Both the position numbers and the translations under genes were made by a program. The notes under the pieces are model-generated. The model was not told the origin of the DNA. It made no database searches and saw nothing but the letters and a program-made list of their open reading frames with translations. A DNA stretch of 64,000 nucleotides from Patellaria atrata CBS 101060 (Eukaryota; Ascomycota; Dothideomycetes; Patellariales; Patellariaceae), in assembly GCA_010093705.1 (NCBI GenBank), contig MU006101.1, positions 1-64,000 on the forward strand. Direction: 5' to 3'. Position 1 is the stretch's first letter. The number at the start of each line of letters is the position of its first letter. Of this stretch, positions 1-11,903 are shown one piece after another.

Positions 1-769
1 AAGAGAAGAGTCTGAAGGCAGGTTTGAGGAAAATATTACTGGCTGATCTTCGGATGCAGGGCGCGCTCATACCACTAGGCTCTAGCCTGTTACATCTTTA
101 TACCTAAAGCTAGTCCTCGGCAGTAAAGGATGATGCTTCTTGATGTCTGGACTGGGAACCCTAATACAAGTGTCGTCGTGACAGATATGCATTGATGAAT
201 TCAACGGTTTGTCTTATTATACCGCGTTGAGATCAAGCCCCTTTCTCCTTTTAAGTACCAGCCTTATCACCGATACTGAGATATACAGTAGTTGGCCCTG
301 ATTCGAGATCCACCCAACCATACCTCAATCGTACTCCACATACTGTGTTTTTCGGCTGGTAGATATTTATAGGTTCCTCGTTCATTCGAACATCGGTGTA
401 GCCTAGGTAATACAGTGGACGAAATCAGGTTGAGGATTTCAGACCGTGCGAGAGCGGGAGTGAACTTGGTTGCGCTGGTGGTGATGATGTAGGATCGAAG
501 TCGACATGGGAGGGACGCATGGAAGGGAAAAGAGTTGGGATAGCATCGTAAGGTAATACTTTAGCATATCTGTAGTCTATAAGTCTCGGGGGAATTGTTG
601 GCTTGATAAGCTATGTGATGTTTGGGCATGGGTGTAAATAATGGGAAGGGGTCACCAACATTATAGACAAGTCGCTTCACATGGTGCAAATAGCTTCACG
701 AGAGAAAGACAGTGCGTTTAACTATAATAGAGTGGATATGAACGCTCTAAGTTACAAAGAAAAATCCAA
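1..769. other. Gene-free left edge
   Basis: I see no reading frame, RNA gene or repeat that I can support here. The only ORF entering it (from 681) lies mainly opposite the hypothetical gene at 770-1372. Confidence 0.5.
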
Positions 770-1372
770 TCACTCAGCCCCGTACCCCATAGCCAGATCT
801 TGTGGTACACACGGCTCATTCTCTCCGTTTTGTATTTTCTTTGACGCAGCGACAAAAGCAGCAACAAGTTCTTTTTTTGGTCCACGCTTTTTGAGAACCC
901 CCTTTATGAAGTCAAAAAGTTGATCCCTACCGGGGATTTTGTTTCCTTTTGCTAAGTAGCTGTTCAATTCTAGGATTGCAATTCTTAGGAACCCGTACCA
1001 ATCTTCAGTCGGTAATTGCTCGAGAGCACCGCCTTCCTTGGCCGTTCCTTTCCAGTATAGCTTTGTGGAATTATCTTGATCGGCGGCGAGAAAGTAATTT
1101 TTCCTCACCCAGTGCGAATATAGTGCATTCGAACCTTCAATTGTTTGACCTTTAGGCGTCCGAAGGATGAGTTTGAATAATTCTAGGTCGTTTCGGCATG
1201 GTGCGCTTTTCGATATTCGCTCTGCTGAGCCCAGCCGCGAGTTGGCCGCTGAGAGCATTGCAATCCATGTGTTCGTATCTGGCGCCCACTCATATCCTTG
1301 CTCCTGACATGGAGTTGCTGTTTTAACATTTTGTTTAAGATCTTGAGTGAGACTGGTAACTTGAGAAGGCAT
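770..1372 (-). CDS. Hypothetical protein, 200 aa
   Basis: A single uninterrupted frame of 200 codons. The start lies in a good fungal context (CCACAAG before the ATG). I do not recognise the family. The N-terminal half is mixed polar with a Trp-rich stretch around residues 85-125 (motifs SHWVRKNYF and LYWKG). The C-terminal third is basic (LKKRGPKKELVAAF) and looks helical. No signal peptide or membrane segment is visible. The nearest gene is ERD2, 2 kb away, so context gives no hint. It may be a lineage-specific gene, the surviving exon of a larger gene, or a chance ORF. Length and composition favour real coding only moderately. Confidence 0.45.
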   Translation of the reverse strand: MPSQVTSLTQDLKQNVKTATPCQEQGYEWAPDTNTWIAMLSAANSRLGSAERISKSAPCRNDLELFKLILRTPKGQTIEGSNALYSHWVRKNYFLAADQDNSTKLYWKGTAKEGGALEQLPTEDWYGFLRIAILELNSYLAKGNKIPGRDQLFDFIKGVLKKRGPKKELVAAFVAASKKIQNGENEPCVPQDLAMGYGAE

Positions 1373-3340
1373 CTTGTGGTAGGGCGTAGAGACAGAGGTT
1401 TAGGGTATTTGAAAATGATTTAGAAGTTCAGGTATTTCGAAAGAGTATGAGATGGAGGATTTGGAGGGGATTCTGAGGAATAGAATATATGGGAGGAAAG
1501 AAGAGAATTTATACCCTTCGCAAACGGACCCAGAAGATTGAGAACGCAAAGATTTTTCTGGTAGAGTGGGTTATGTGTGGATTCCATGGTTCTAAGGGGG
1601 GATGTCAAAGAGAACGAATATCACCTCCGAGAGGATGACGAAACAGCCAGACATACTATACAATGTCTAGAAGTGGTAGGAGGACGCAGAAAATTTGGAG
1701 AGGCCTCTCACCAGTGCTAGCATGCCCATCTCCCATTTTACCGTGTCTTCAGAAGCATAATATTGGTGTAAACTGTGAGATCAAGTCTGCTGAGGTAAAG
1801 CATTGAGCCACGCCCCGAGTTTCCCGAACCGGACTATTAGATTATGAACGAAGGGAACAGCACAGTTTCTGGTTATTATCGTAATACCCCAAGGAGACCA
1901 AGTGAGTCAGAGTAGCGCTCCGCCGAATCCGATTCAATTCGAATAAGATTGTCTGGAGGGACTGCGGTGCACAAGTAGTTTTGTAGGGCGGACTAAAGGA
2001 ACTTATGAATAGATCCTTCATGTCCAAAAGATAGGTGTTCCAGAGCTAGACTTGTTGCGGCATCTTGTTATGTGTATCTGAATACCATATCCTCGCTTGT
2101 CGTACGTGCACGCTTGTACCGAGAAGCCTCCAACTCTGCTCCACAAGCACGCAACATGGAAGCCACCACTTCATATTGGGCAACGATGATTGAACCCTCC
2201 ATTATACGTGTAGCATCGTATCGTATAGCAACGGAGAAAGGTGAATTGAAAGGGTATGAGACAGTCGGGGGTCTCTTCGATGAATCCATGGGGTTGGTGG
2301 CCGGGACTGCCGTATCCATGCGCCGTACATTCATCGGTAACTAGAATATTCCAGAGAGAGGGATCTTCGAGCTTGAAGTAGCAACGTCTTTCCATACCCA
2401 ATATAAGGTGTGCGTTAGGACAGGTAGGGCTCGTTTTGTTGTTCCGGAGAGCGTCACAGACCGATTTTCCAGAACAAAGGTACAGTGCGTCCATGGGTGC
2501 CATGATAGAAAAGGGATACCGTCATAATTGATGACTAGAGTAATAGCTCGGGCTACCTTAGTGCATCGATTAAGACAGGATGTAAGTCATCCTCCTTCGT
2601 CGCTGCCTGAATGCTCCTAATTATTTCATCAGTTACTCCTTCTCATAGGGCGCCTCCTCCACTCCACCGTGCGAAGACCTTTCACCCTGGTGTACGCTCC
2701 ACCTTCTACCCGACTGTTTGTCACAAACCAAATGACACTGTATATAACTATTATTCGGTTCTCCAATAAATAAGCCAAGTATTATAGGAATATGCTCAAG
2801 GACTGACAACGAAGAGAGCGAGGGACGAAAAAGAAAGTGGAGAAAGAAAGAATTTTACGAAGACTAGGAGAAACGTGTGCTCGGCTAAAGAACAATTGAA
2901 AAGAGAGATGTCCTTATCATATATAGATCTCGCGAATCTCACGGAGCCGAAGATGATAGCGAGGAGTATTGAACTCATTGATACCTAAGCCTGCTGATTA
3001 TCAAAGGGTCTCTTTTACTTCTTGCAATACAGGGGGTCAAGCTACAAACCACAAAATGACCCAGAGCTTCTGCCACAGCTATGCGTGATAATGAGGCTCA
3101 TGCAATGGGGACATGAGCTCAATCACTAGCACGTGGGACGGAAAGCATTTATACTTCCACTGACGTACCATTCAGTGAGTATCTTAAACCTTCAGAAGTC
3201 TTCATTATTATGGTCAAGACTAATACAAAGCCATGACCACCATTACATTTATCCTTTAACTCCCCCGATCCTATAGTACAAGCGAGCCACAACAATGTAA
3301 CGTTCCAACGCAACGGAGAGACCTCTCCGCTGAACCTATC
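1373..3340. other. Intergenic, no clear gene
   Basis: About 2 kb. Around 2068-2503 both strands are open for 80-110 codons (for example 2072-2344 on + and 2171-2503 on -). None resembles a known family, and opposing open frames often occur by chance. Nothing else is supported. Confidence 0.4.
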
Positions 3341-4308
3341 TTATACAGGCAGGTTGAATTTTTTACCCTGTAGTACCCTTGATGTACTAAGTCAGCAAGA
3401 AAGCCAATAAGGGACGAACGGGCATGAATGATACTTTGAGACTCCCATAATCGGGAGTACAAACTGGTATGTCAAAGGTTGTCCACAAAGAAAATCAATT
3501 ACTAACTTTGTATAGTAGATCCAAAAGAAGTCAGAGTAAAGAATAGTTTGAATAATCCCGGCAATTACAGCGATTGGATCAAAGTGGCCCTCGGCAAAAT
3601 ATCTGTAAAGCCAGTTCGGAATGTACAAAGCACGATATGCCCCGAGAGCGAAGAGATAATGCGTTGTTATGGTCTCTGCCTCACCTGTCCGCTGCAACAT
3701 GAATAGTTGTGGTAGGATAGCGACCGATTCAAGCCAGATTGAAAAAGCCCATAGCATCTACGCGACGTCAATCATCACAAACTTTTCCACGAGAGGCCAA
3801 CGAATGTCTACCTCGGTGAACGTGTATCGATATGGGAAGATAATCCCTAATACCGCGCTAGCTCCAAGGAGGTACTGGACCTTGAAAGTATCGAGGTTCG
3901 GGTCGTTCGTCGGCTTGTAGTCGTTGAGCATCAGATAAACCGTATATGCTGAGGTCGCGATAAAGATTATTTTGAAGATCGTGTTGTACAGACTCAATGG
4001 ATTATAGAAGGTCCATAACAGGTCGAGGTATCGAGTGACGTAAACGAGGAGGTAGAGAAATTGAGACTTGAAAGATATCCCTGACGCGCTCTGAGATACG
4101 ATTAGCAACACGTTGCGGCAACAAGGATTCGCAACCACGGACGCTTGTCGTCTTCATTTTGTGCAGTAATATGAGGATGGATATCAGATGGGAAAGATCT
4201 CCTGTGGAATCGCATGTACATGTCAGCTACTGAGATCTAGGATACAGCAGTATTTCGTATGCGCGTCAGCATTATAAAGCTCATACCCAGCAATCTGAAG
4301 ATATTCAT
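3341..4308 (-). CDS. ERD2: ER lumen protein-retaining receptor (KDEL/HDEL receptor)
   Basis: Seven-pass Golgi/ER receptor that binds C-terminal HDEL/KDEL signals and returns escaped ER residents in COPI vesicles. Five exons deduced: 4308-4287, 4201-4143, 4090-3812, 3757-3507 and 3377-3341, giving 215 aa, the usual family length. It begins [13 protein letters not shown]. It contains the near-invariant stretches [44 protein letters not shown] and IYYTK, and ends [11 protein letters not shown] with the lysine-containing cytosolic tail typical of ERD2. The first and last exons are tiny (22 and 37 nt). Intron 2 appears to use a GTCCGT donor. Identification is secure; the intron 2 donor is the least certain junction. 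Confidence 0.93.
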
Positions 4309-4880
4309 CATTGCCTATTAATCCAGCAATAGTTCGAGATTCTCATGCAACGCCCCGACGTGGTTGAGCTCAAGGTATGGAGAGGTTCAAAGGAATTGAG
4401 GTCTTTCAACTCTACAAAAACGCAAAAGTCGGAGTGAACACGAGTCAAATTAAACTATTTCTATCATAAATATCTAGGTCTCAATGGTCTGCCGTACCGA
4501 ATATCATCCCTCTCACGCCCCTCCCCAAACATCAGAAGATTGTGATAATTTTGACATTTCACCCCTCAAATTTGGTATATGCGACCGCCGTCCAGTTTTC
4601 CCTTGACTCTTAGTTTTGACCTTTTTTTTGCCCATTGTTCGGCTGAGGTTAAACCGTTTTTAGAGGTTTACACTAAGCACCGGAAAGACTTCTATGGCAC
4701 GAGAGTATCTAAACGAGCGGATTTATTTGGGATGGTGCCGCTCGAGACATCCTCAAAAATTTCCTTCCAGTAACAGTCTTGGATTCAGATGAATAGCACC
4801 ACGGTAAAGAAACTCAGTTATTGGGTGGTGGAGAAGTCCTCAGTCTAAATACCAATACCTTTCTCCACTCGATCATCACC
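4309..4880. promoter_or_regulatory. Divergent promoter region ERD2 / GH85
   Basis: 572 bp between the two divergent start codons. It contains pyrimidine-rich patches but no motif I can name. A 64-codon ORF at 4579-4773 is not convincing. An in-frame upstream ATG at 4821 would lengthen the GH85 protein by 20 residues. Confidence 0.4.
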
Positions 4881-7100
4881 ATGACTTGGAAAAGCATACT
4901 ACGTCCGATCCGTGATCATGTGCGGCATATATGGTCTCCGGAAGAAAACCTTCCTCCGATTGATTTCTCACGGCAACGGAAAGATTCTCTCAAGGGGTTT
5001 GCATATCTGGAAAGTTTCGAACAAATAGATTCCTGGAGGCCGGAAGATGTCGATCCCATCCAGCGTGCTAATACACCGATCTTACCTCGAGCTTCATCTG
5101 ACTCTGCTGACGGTCCATGTAAAGCAAAGCTGATGCTCTGTCACGATTACGGTGGAAATTATCATGACTATGAAGCTACACAGGGTGGTATCGTTTCTGA
5201 GCAAGATTATTCCTGTGAATATCTCCTCTATGTCGATTTTTTTGTCTACTTTTCTCATAAATTAGTCTGTATACCACCTCCGACCTGGACGAATACCTTA
5301 CACCGAAATGGCGTGAAGTCACTTGGTACATTCATGATTGAACATGGTGGCCATCCTATTGAGCGAATGTTAGAAACTGAAAACGACGGGACTGGAGAAG
5401 GATCAAGCTACTATATTGCTAAGAAGCTTTCTCAAATGGCAAAAATTTATGGATTCGATGGGTGGTTAATCAACATAGAAAGACATTTCCCGAAAAATAA
5501 ATGGGACCCTCGGAAGCTTGTGGGGTTTCTCAGTCAACTTAGATCCCAGGGCGAGACAGTGATCTGGTTAGTCTACTCAATTACGAAGCTCGATGGTGTT
5601 TCGCCTGTCTAAGGGGCATTGTTCTGTATAACAATATGAACATTTTGACTGACCAACTTCCCCAGGTATGACGCGCTTACTGTAACTAATAAAGTTGATT
5701 ATCAAAATGGCATTACGTTACAGAATCTCTCACTTGCTAGAGCAGCTGGTGAGTGCTTGACCAATTATCACTGGCAAGAAAGTGATGTTCTGGATTCGCG
5801 ACTTTTTGTTGAACAGAACCAGTTAGGGCCGGATCATGTCTTTTTCGGAATTGACGTATGGGCTCAAAATAAAAAATTTCATGGTCCAAAACGAATAACA
5901 TATCCTGAAAAGGACGGTGGGGGCACGAATACAGGTGTAGCTGTAGCGAAACTTGGCGAAATAGGGCTCTCCGCTGGGATATTTGCACCAGCTTGGGCGT
6001 TTGAGCATTTCCATGGCCAAATAGCTAGCTCCGTGGATCGGTCAATGTGGCAAGGTGATCGGTTACCGAAAACTTTGGCGTGTGATTGTGGGGTTGATAA
6101 TCAGCACGATACCGCTTCGTATATCAATTATCCAATTACCAAATATGCTCGAGAACATCCCGCTGGTTCGGAAACTTACTTTTACACCGATTTCAACAGA
6201 GCCTTTAGGGTGTATAGTAAAGGAAATATTTCTTCAGAGCAGACGCTATATTCTCAACTAGGCGCGCAGGCAATACTGCCATATCTACGCCGACAAACGT
6301 TCGATAACGACGGACATTTTCAGCTAAACAATCTCCGTGGTGAACTCAGCGACCACCCACCAAAGTTGACTATTGCTTTATGGATCAGTCCGACTTCGGC
6401 TCGTCATAACAGATATTCTGAGGAGATTTTATATTTGCCCCTTTTCAAGTTGAGCATGGTTGCTGATGGTTGCCTAGAAGCAAGAATAACTTCGCGAATG
6501 TTATCGATTGACGCTCAAAATGAAGTTGGAATTTACATGCGAGTCAGTAACCAGTATCAATACTATAGAATCTCGACTATGGATATGGAAACATCCTGCA
6601 TTGCAATTACAGTACGTGAACCAAAGGGGCCTATTCAGGAACCTGGTCGCCTTCAGGAACTCGGGGCCTACTGTAAAGGTTCATTCAAAAGCGATTGTGG
6701 AGGTCTCTTCGAAGTTACAGAGATATCGATCTCCCCTAAAGCAAAGATCACGGGACCATATCGTATCAACGGCATCCGCTTAGAGATCCGAGGCCATAAT
6801 GAACATCGACATCACCGACTAGTGTATACGTACGAAGGGCTTAATGGAAAGGAATCCAACCATGGATCCTTTCCAAACGGTCTTCCATTTAGCCCTACCA
6901 CAGGCCCTTTCGCATACTTCCTGGTCGAAATAGATGGCATTACTAGCGGTCGGGTGTATGCCATGGAATTTGTGATTGAGGATGTTAACCTGTTGAAGCA
7001 GATATCTACTGGCTGTCATGTGCGCATTATTGGTATAGAATTTGATGGGAGCCGCTGGGAAAGTGAAGAATGTCATATACAGTTGAAAACAAAGACATAG
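4881..7100 (+). CDS. GH85 endo-beta-N-acetylglucosaminidase (ENGase)
   Basis: Cleaves the chitobiose core of N-glycans, releasing free oligosaccharide; in eukaryotes cytosolic forms act on glycans from misfolded glycoproteins. Two exons deduced, 4881-5566 and 5666-7100, joined in frame at a Trp codon, giving 706 aa. Diagnostic GH85 segments are YVDFFVYFSH, IPPPTWTNTLHRNGV, LGTF, and GFDGWLINIE around residue 200; the Asn and Glu of NIE are the conserved catalytic pair of the family. The second exon carries DVWAQN and IFAPAWAFEHF, then a beta-sandwich-like C-terminal half. There is no obvious signal peptide from the chosen start (ACC before ATG), consistent with a cytosolic enzyme. The alternative start at 4821 also lacks a clear signal. 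Confidence 0.9.
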
Positions 7101-7275
7101 TTTTATAGGAGTCCAAGCATATGTTTACCCCAAAAAAAAGTTTAGTTATGATGATCACGTGATGTTCAAAGTCCGGGCCATATCCCGCAATTGGCCGGAT
7201 CAACAGCTTGCACCTAATACAGCAGCTTCTCTCTATTATCCTAAACATCAACCATCAATCTCATCTACAAATACA

Positions 7276-7616
7276 ATGGCATTCGCGTGGAAAGCTGCCG
7301 GTCTTACGTACGCTTCTATTCCTCAAGAATTGGAATTGACTGCTTATAATGACCAGATACAATCGCTACCTAGCAATCGCCGCCCGCGTCGTGCGTCGGT
7401 CCTTGAAGGAGGAGCAACGGCTACAAGCCGAACGCAGAGGCGAGTCCGATCTCAGATTCGCAAAATGGGAGGTGAGTGGGCAAACGGGAGAGATAGTTTG
7501 AAGGGACGAAGACTGAATGAAGACTGGTGTAGAACGGCAAACAGGGCGAGCTCAAGAACCTGGCCGCTGCGAATGAGGCCGCCTTTGCGGAAAGTGCAGG
7601 AAAGGAGGGACAATGA
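7276..7616 (+). CDS. ATP15: Mitochondrial ATP synthase F1 epsilon subunit
   Basis: Small central-stalk subunit of mitochondrial F1Fo ATP synthase. Three exons deduced: 7276-7307, 7357-7471 and 7533-7616, encoding 76 aa. The protein starts MAFAWKAAGLTYNRYLAIAA, has RVVRRSLKEE and ERRGESDLRFAKWENGK, and ends AESAGKEGQ. This matches the family pattern of an N-terminal F/WKAAG..YN motif followed by a basic helix. Introns are 49 and 61 nt with GTACGC and GTGAGT donors. It lies 175 bp downstream of the GH85 stop on the same strand. A long ORF running through both introns is only an unspliced artefact. Confidence 0.93.
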
Positions 7617-8070
7617 ACGAACAAATAGAGTTGAGAGTATGGCAATAAAAGCCTCAGGGATGGGATTGATAGAGGAAGTCGTGATTTCACGTCTGTAAAT
7701 TCTGTACGATCATGCTAGCATACAAAAGCTACATACCAATTCAAGCGAGTGCCTCTTGCTCCAAGAGCTTGTGACAACATCAACTATTCAACGATCCATT
7801 CCTAAACTTAATATAACCTGTGCGTACGATAATGTCGCATAGTCTTGATGCACATGGATCACACGATAAATCGAATGCTCTGCTCAAAGGTGTGTGGTGT
7901 GTTTACCAATTTGAGAACCACCAAGTCTCATCTGTCAACTGCGTCAGATATTTCCCATCTTCAACTTCACGGAGCATCCGACGGAAAGTCTCAGGATTGC
8001 ATATCATGGACTCAAGACCACGCTTCATCCGGGTTTACAAGTATTATTACGACTCTTTACGGACCATATA
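7617..8070. promoter_or_regulatory. Intergenic ATP15 / NAA35
   Basis: 454 bp holding the 3' region of ATP15 and the promoter/leader of NAA35. Two short ORFs at 7820-8081 are unlike known proteins. No specific motif is identified. Confidence 0.4.
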
Positions 8071-10890
8071 ATGACCACTAATCTGTCGGTAGATGCAGTT
8101 GAAAGCATCCACAATGGACAGCTTCAACATGCTTCTATGCCGGATGAACGCGTACCAACTATCAATCTCCGTCTTCCAGTGACAAAAGACGGTAACAAGG
8201 TCTGGGATATCACAGAGAAATTTACCAGAGCTGCTGCAGGTAAACCTTTCCTCTCATGAAGTTCCACCCATGGATTTTTCACTTCACGTCACCTATATGT
8301 TTCTGATATGAAAAGACAACAATTCCACTTCTTACTCTACTTAATCGTACCCCCACTTTGAAGGTTATGTGTTAGCCTAACCTACATAGCGCTCGAGACC
8401 GGCCAGTTAATCAAGGATGAATACTTCACTCTATTTGAGTCCGTTGGGGCCCTGGAGGTTGGTAGCGGAGCTTTGTGTTACAATTTTTTTTTTTGGCAGT
8501 GTCGGTTCATCTAACACTCGAGAGTAGATCATGGATCCAAAAATGGACAGCGGTTTTCTACGCCTAGGGGAAACCCTTGAAGATGAGTACGATGTTTCAA
8601 GAGATCTGCTACCAGATGAGGTGATAGGAATCATGGACCAGTTCCTGTCTTATGAGATGGCATGGCATGAGGGCTATCCTCTTTCTCAAACCCTTTTGAC
8701 ATCACTGTACATCGAAAGGTTGCTTTGGCCGAGCCCGAAGACTTTGGATGATGCCCGGTTCATCCGGTTTGATGGTAGAGGAGCATCCGGACTAGCCCAG
8801 TCATTACTTCACACTGTCCTACGTGCATTCTGCCTTGGATTGGTCAAGTCTTGTGACCTCGTTATTCAAAGGATTGTCACGAGGGAGTACTTCGAAGAAG
8901 AAGACTTCTGTACTATGACGTATCATCGAGATCTCCTCAGTGGCTTCCCAGAGGAAGAGGTAGACACGGTGCTAGCTCAAGCCCTGCAGTGGCTCTCAGA
9001 CTCCACTCTGTTTAGGTTAGGGTTTCACCCATTCTTGAAAATTTTAGGTTTTAGTATCTGACGGTTGTGTGATTCCAGGCCAGAAAGTCTCTCAGACGAT
9101 ATGATTAGCGCAATCCGTGTCCGGTTAGATTTCAGAAAGAAATTCCTCGAGGCTATTACTCCTAGCAAACCTGCCTCGTCAACTCAGGACCTCTGGGCCG
9201 CTATGATTGACCAGCTGAAGCACTTCAATGAATCACACTCCCTTGGGAAACCAGTGCCAGAAGCATTCAGCCATAGGATACAACGACGTCTTGCAAGCAC
9301 AGTCCCCCCCCGGCCGATTGTGGACTTTACGTTTGAGGAAGCAATAGAGAAATTGATTCTCACATGTAGTCACTGTCAAGAAACAAGCCGTCTCGCAAAA
9401 TGTCAAGTGGAGAGCTCACAAAATCTATTAGCAATAACTAGAGTATTCGGCTCTCGCAAGCCGCATCCTCTCGCATTCGCACGTGCTTACTTTTGCTCAG
9501 GCATGTTTTGCGTGGAAAGAAATGAATATGAGAATCTCCTGCGGAAAGATGTTGAGGAAATTGTCCTCCGTGATGATCCCATCATGGACCCTGTCAACTG
9601 GTCCATAGAAGCCCCTCAGAGTTCAGGTGTACCCAAGGATCCAAGGCTGGCTATGTCTCAGGTTATCGATGATTTCTGTTATAGAGCAGTTCATGATCCT
9701 CACTATGTATGTTGTGGGCCATGTAGTGCACAATTCCAAAGGCTAATATCATCTAGAGTTGCTACCTTGAGTTTTGGAGCGCTTTGTGTCAAAATCGATG
9801 TCGAATGCGCCGTATGCTGAGCCATACAATAAGGGCATTCGATGACCTTCAAGCTGAGGTGTGTTAATTCATTCCAAACAAGTTCTCTTATTAAATGACT
9901 ATTCATAGTGCGAAGTCTTTGACGAGGACCTACGTCAAGTGGCTCCTGAGATGCAAATATCTCCTCTGTCTCTGTGGTCCTATCATCAAAAACTACGGCA
10001 GATGGAGTGGGTAACTCAGTTAGGATTTGAACAAGATGTATACCTTCCAGACGAGCTAGGGGGAATGTATTGGTGGCTTGCTCGGCTGTCAGAGATACGA
10101 TCCCGTCTCCTCGAGCAGATGATACTTCCTGCTATCAAACATCGCCGTAACGCTATTGCGCAGAACAAAATAAAGATCAAGCACGCGAAAGTTGAGCAAA
10201 TGTCAGATATGCAATCCTTTATCGAGACTCTACTCCACGAAGCTCATGGCACTTCTGCCTTGGCCGATTCTTTGAGCGTTGTATGTGTACTCCATTCCGC
10301 GATCCCAAGATTATAGGTGATTTAACTTACACATGACTAGCTCTATATCGTTCTTGCGTACCATGAATTGATCCCTGCACCACCACGTCCGTATGGAGAG
10401 GCCGCTTTGCGATACGAACTGCGCATGAAGCCGTTCCTACGAATTGGTACCCCGAGCCCACCCGACTACGAAGGCTTCTGCGCCGATATGCAGCCCTGCG
10501 GCATGTATGACAACCCAGCACAACACCCTTCCATAATATTGGCGGAACTTGGGCCCCGAATCGAATCGTGGATGCAAGAGGCGAAGGCTGCTTTTACGGC
10601 GCTCAAGAAGCTTGGTCCTTCGGCTGCGAAAGCTACTGGGGTTGAGCACGCATGGAACAAGGCTGGTTTTGCCCCTTATGCGATCAAAGTATAAGAGTTA
10701 ACTTGTTGAGCAGGACGTATCCAACGTGCTGCTTTCTTGCATCGCGGTCGGTGTAACCCTCGCAGGGCTGCGCGGTACTTTTGCAAAATCAGGATATGAC
10801 ATGGATCCTAAACCTGTTCAAGCAATTTTACCTGAAGTAGATAAGAGATATCATGATGCCTGGGTTGTACCGAAAATAGTGAGTAGGTAA
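8071..10890 (+). CDS. NAA35: NatC N-alpha-acetyltransferase auxiliary subunit (Mak10/Naa35)
   Basis: Scaffold subunit of the ribosome-associated NatC complex, which acetylates Met-hydrophobic N termini. The hallmark IMDPKMDSG opens exon 3. Deduced exons: 8071-8239, 8390-8457, 8528-9015, 9079-9706, 9757-9858, 9909-10280, 10341-10661 and 10714-10890, in frame throughout, giving 774 aa. Other conserved blocks are FTLFESVGALE, LSYEMAWHEGYPLSQTLLTS, CQNRCRMRRMLSHT and SCIAVGVTLAGL. The last intron is problematic. A canonical GT donor would give a 25-nt intron; a GC donor at 10662 gives a 52-nt intron that preserves expected homology (HAWNK then DVSNVL), so I chose that. The family assignment is firm, the last junction tentative. 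Confidence 0.9.
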
Positions 10891-11203
10891 ATGGTGGATC
10901 ACATGGAACACATGGGATATGTACCTACTACACAACTAGGCCTAGAGTGAGGACGTTTACGTCATATTAGAGCATGGCCCCGAGGCTTAAGACTTTATGT
11001 ATTCTAGCATGATACATATTACCAATAACAAATTGACCAACCCCACTCTTCGCTCAGTTCCAAACCTGAGAAAGTTTCCCGTCACTCCAAACACCTTAAC
11101 CATGCAGATATCACGTGGAATTTTTCCCTAGGCACTATGTTCTAAAAGCCGTTGATTCTCCCTAACGCCGAGTACTCCTTGAATGTCACAATGAATCAAT
11201 CCT
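10891..11203. other. Convergent intergenic NAA35 / CENP-W
   Basis: Roughly 310 bp between two converging stop codons. It is expected to hold both 3' ends. I see no distinct element. Confidence 0.4.
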
Positions 11204-11659
11204 CTATCCCTTAAACTTTCTCAACGAATTCTACCACAAATTAGTCTTCTCCTCGAGCACCGTAACAAAAGAGTCAGCCCGCAAATCAACTCACCTCCCG
11301 CACCTTCCTAATACTCTTTGCCGAGACGCCCTTCTCGCCCGCTTGCTTCGAGGTGATCGCTGCTTTGCGGAGGAGACTGCATGTCCAGTTAGGTTCCTGT
11401 CGCGTTATGCTGTGCAGAGTCTCTGCTCCGATATAGTACGAAGAGAGGGGAAGCACGCTTACTCTTGCAGAAAGAGCGTGTAATCAAGCCATATCTGTTA
11501 TTGTCAATGCTAGCATCGGACGAGGAGGGCTCGTGTTTGGGGAAGCGTAACGCGTGGACGTACGGCTATATCTGCGTTCTTAGAGAGCGGGCGGTTAGTG
11601 TGGGCTTTGACGATGCGCTTTACGGTTGCCCGGGGGTAGTGCGTTGTCGCGGGCGCCAT
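11204..11659 (-). CDS. CENP-W-like centromere histone-fold protein
   Basis: Probable partner of CENP-T in the constitutive kinetochore (CCAN). Four exons deduced: 11659-11564, 11494-11463, 11376-11295 and 11230-11204, giving 78 aa. No single exon exceeds 32 codons, so simple ORF listing misses it. It reads MAPATTHYPRATVKRIVKAH, then SKNADIAIWLDYTLFLQ, KAAITSKQAGEKGVSAKSIRKV and a terminal NSLRKFKG. This is the compact alpha1-alpha2-alpha3 histone fold with the YPRATVKRIVKAH signature of fungal CENP-W relatives. All three junctions have GT-AG ends, and CTAAC/CTAAT branch-like sites precede acceptors 2 and 3. Another small histone-fold family member is the main alternative. Confidence 0.75.
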
Positions 11660-11903
11660 TGTTCGAGATATTGTGGTGTTGTAGAGAGGTTGTGGAGGTT
11701 TGTAGTGAGGGGACGTGTTGGGATGTCGCGAGCAAGCTTCAAGATCACGTGGTCACATGTTTTTGGAATCCGGGTTGAGTATTAGCTATCTAGACTAAAT
11801 ATGCAATCGGTGGAGTATTTGAAAGCGCTAATATGATCCTTTAACACCGTACTGTAGTCGTTTTGTGCTTTTGTAACTTGACCATGCGGATCTGCTCAAC
11901 CAA

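Noticed and set aside
2068-2503. Opposing ORFs of 80-110 codons
   Set aside because: Open on both strands, no family resemblance, no clear start context or splice partners.
7159-7698. A 179-codon ORF across ATP15
   Set aside because: It reads through both ATP15 introns in shifted frames; spliced ATP15 explains the sequence.
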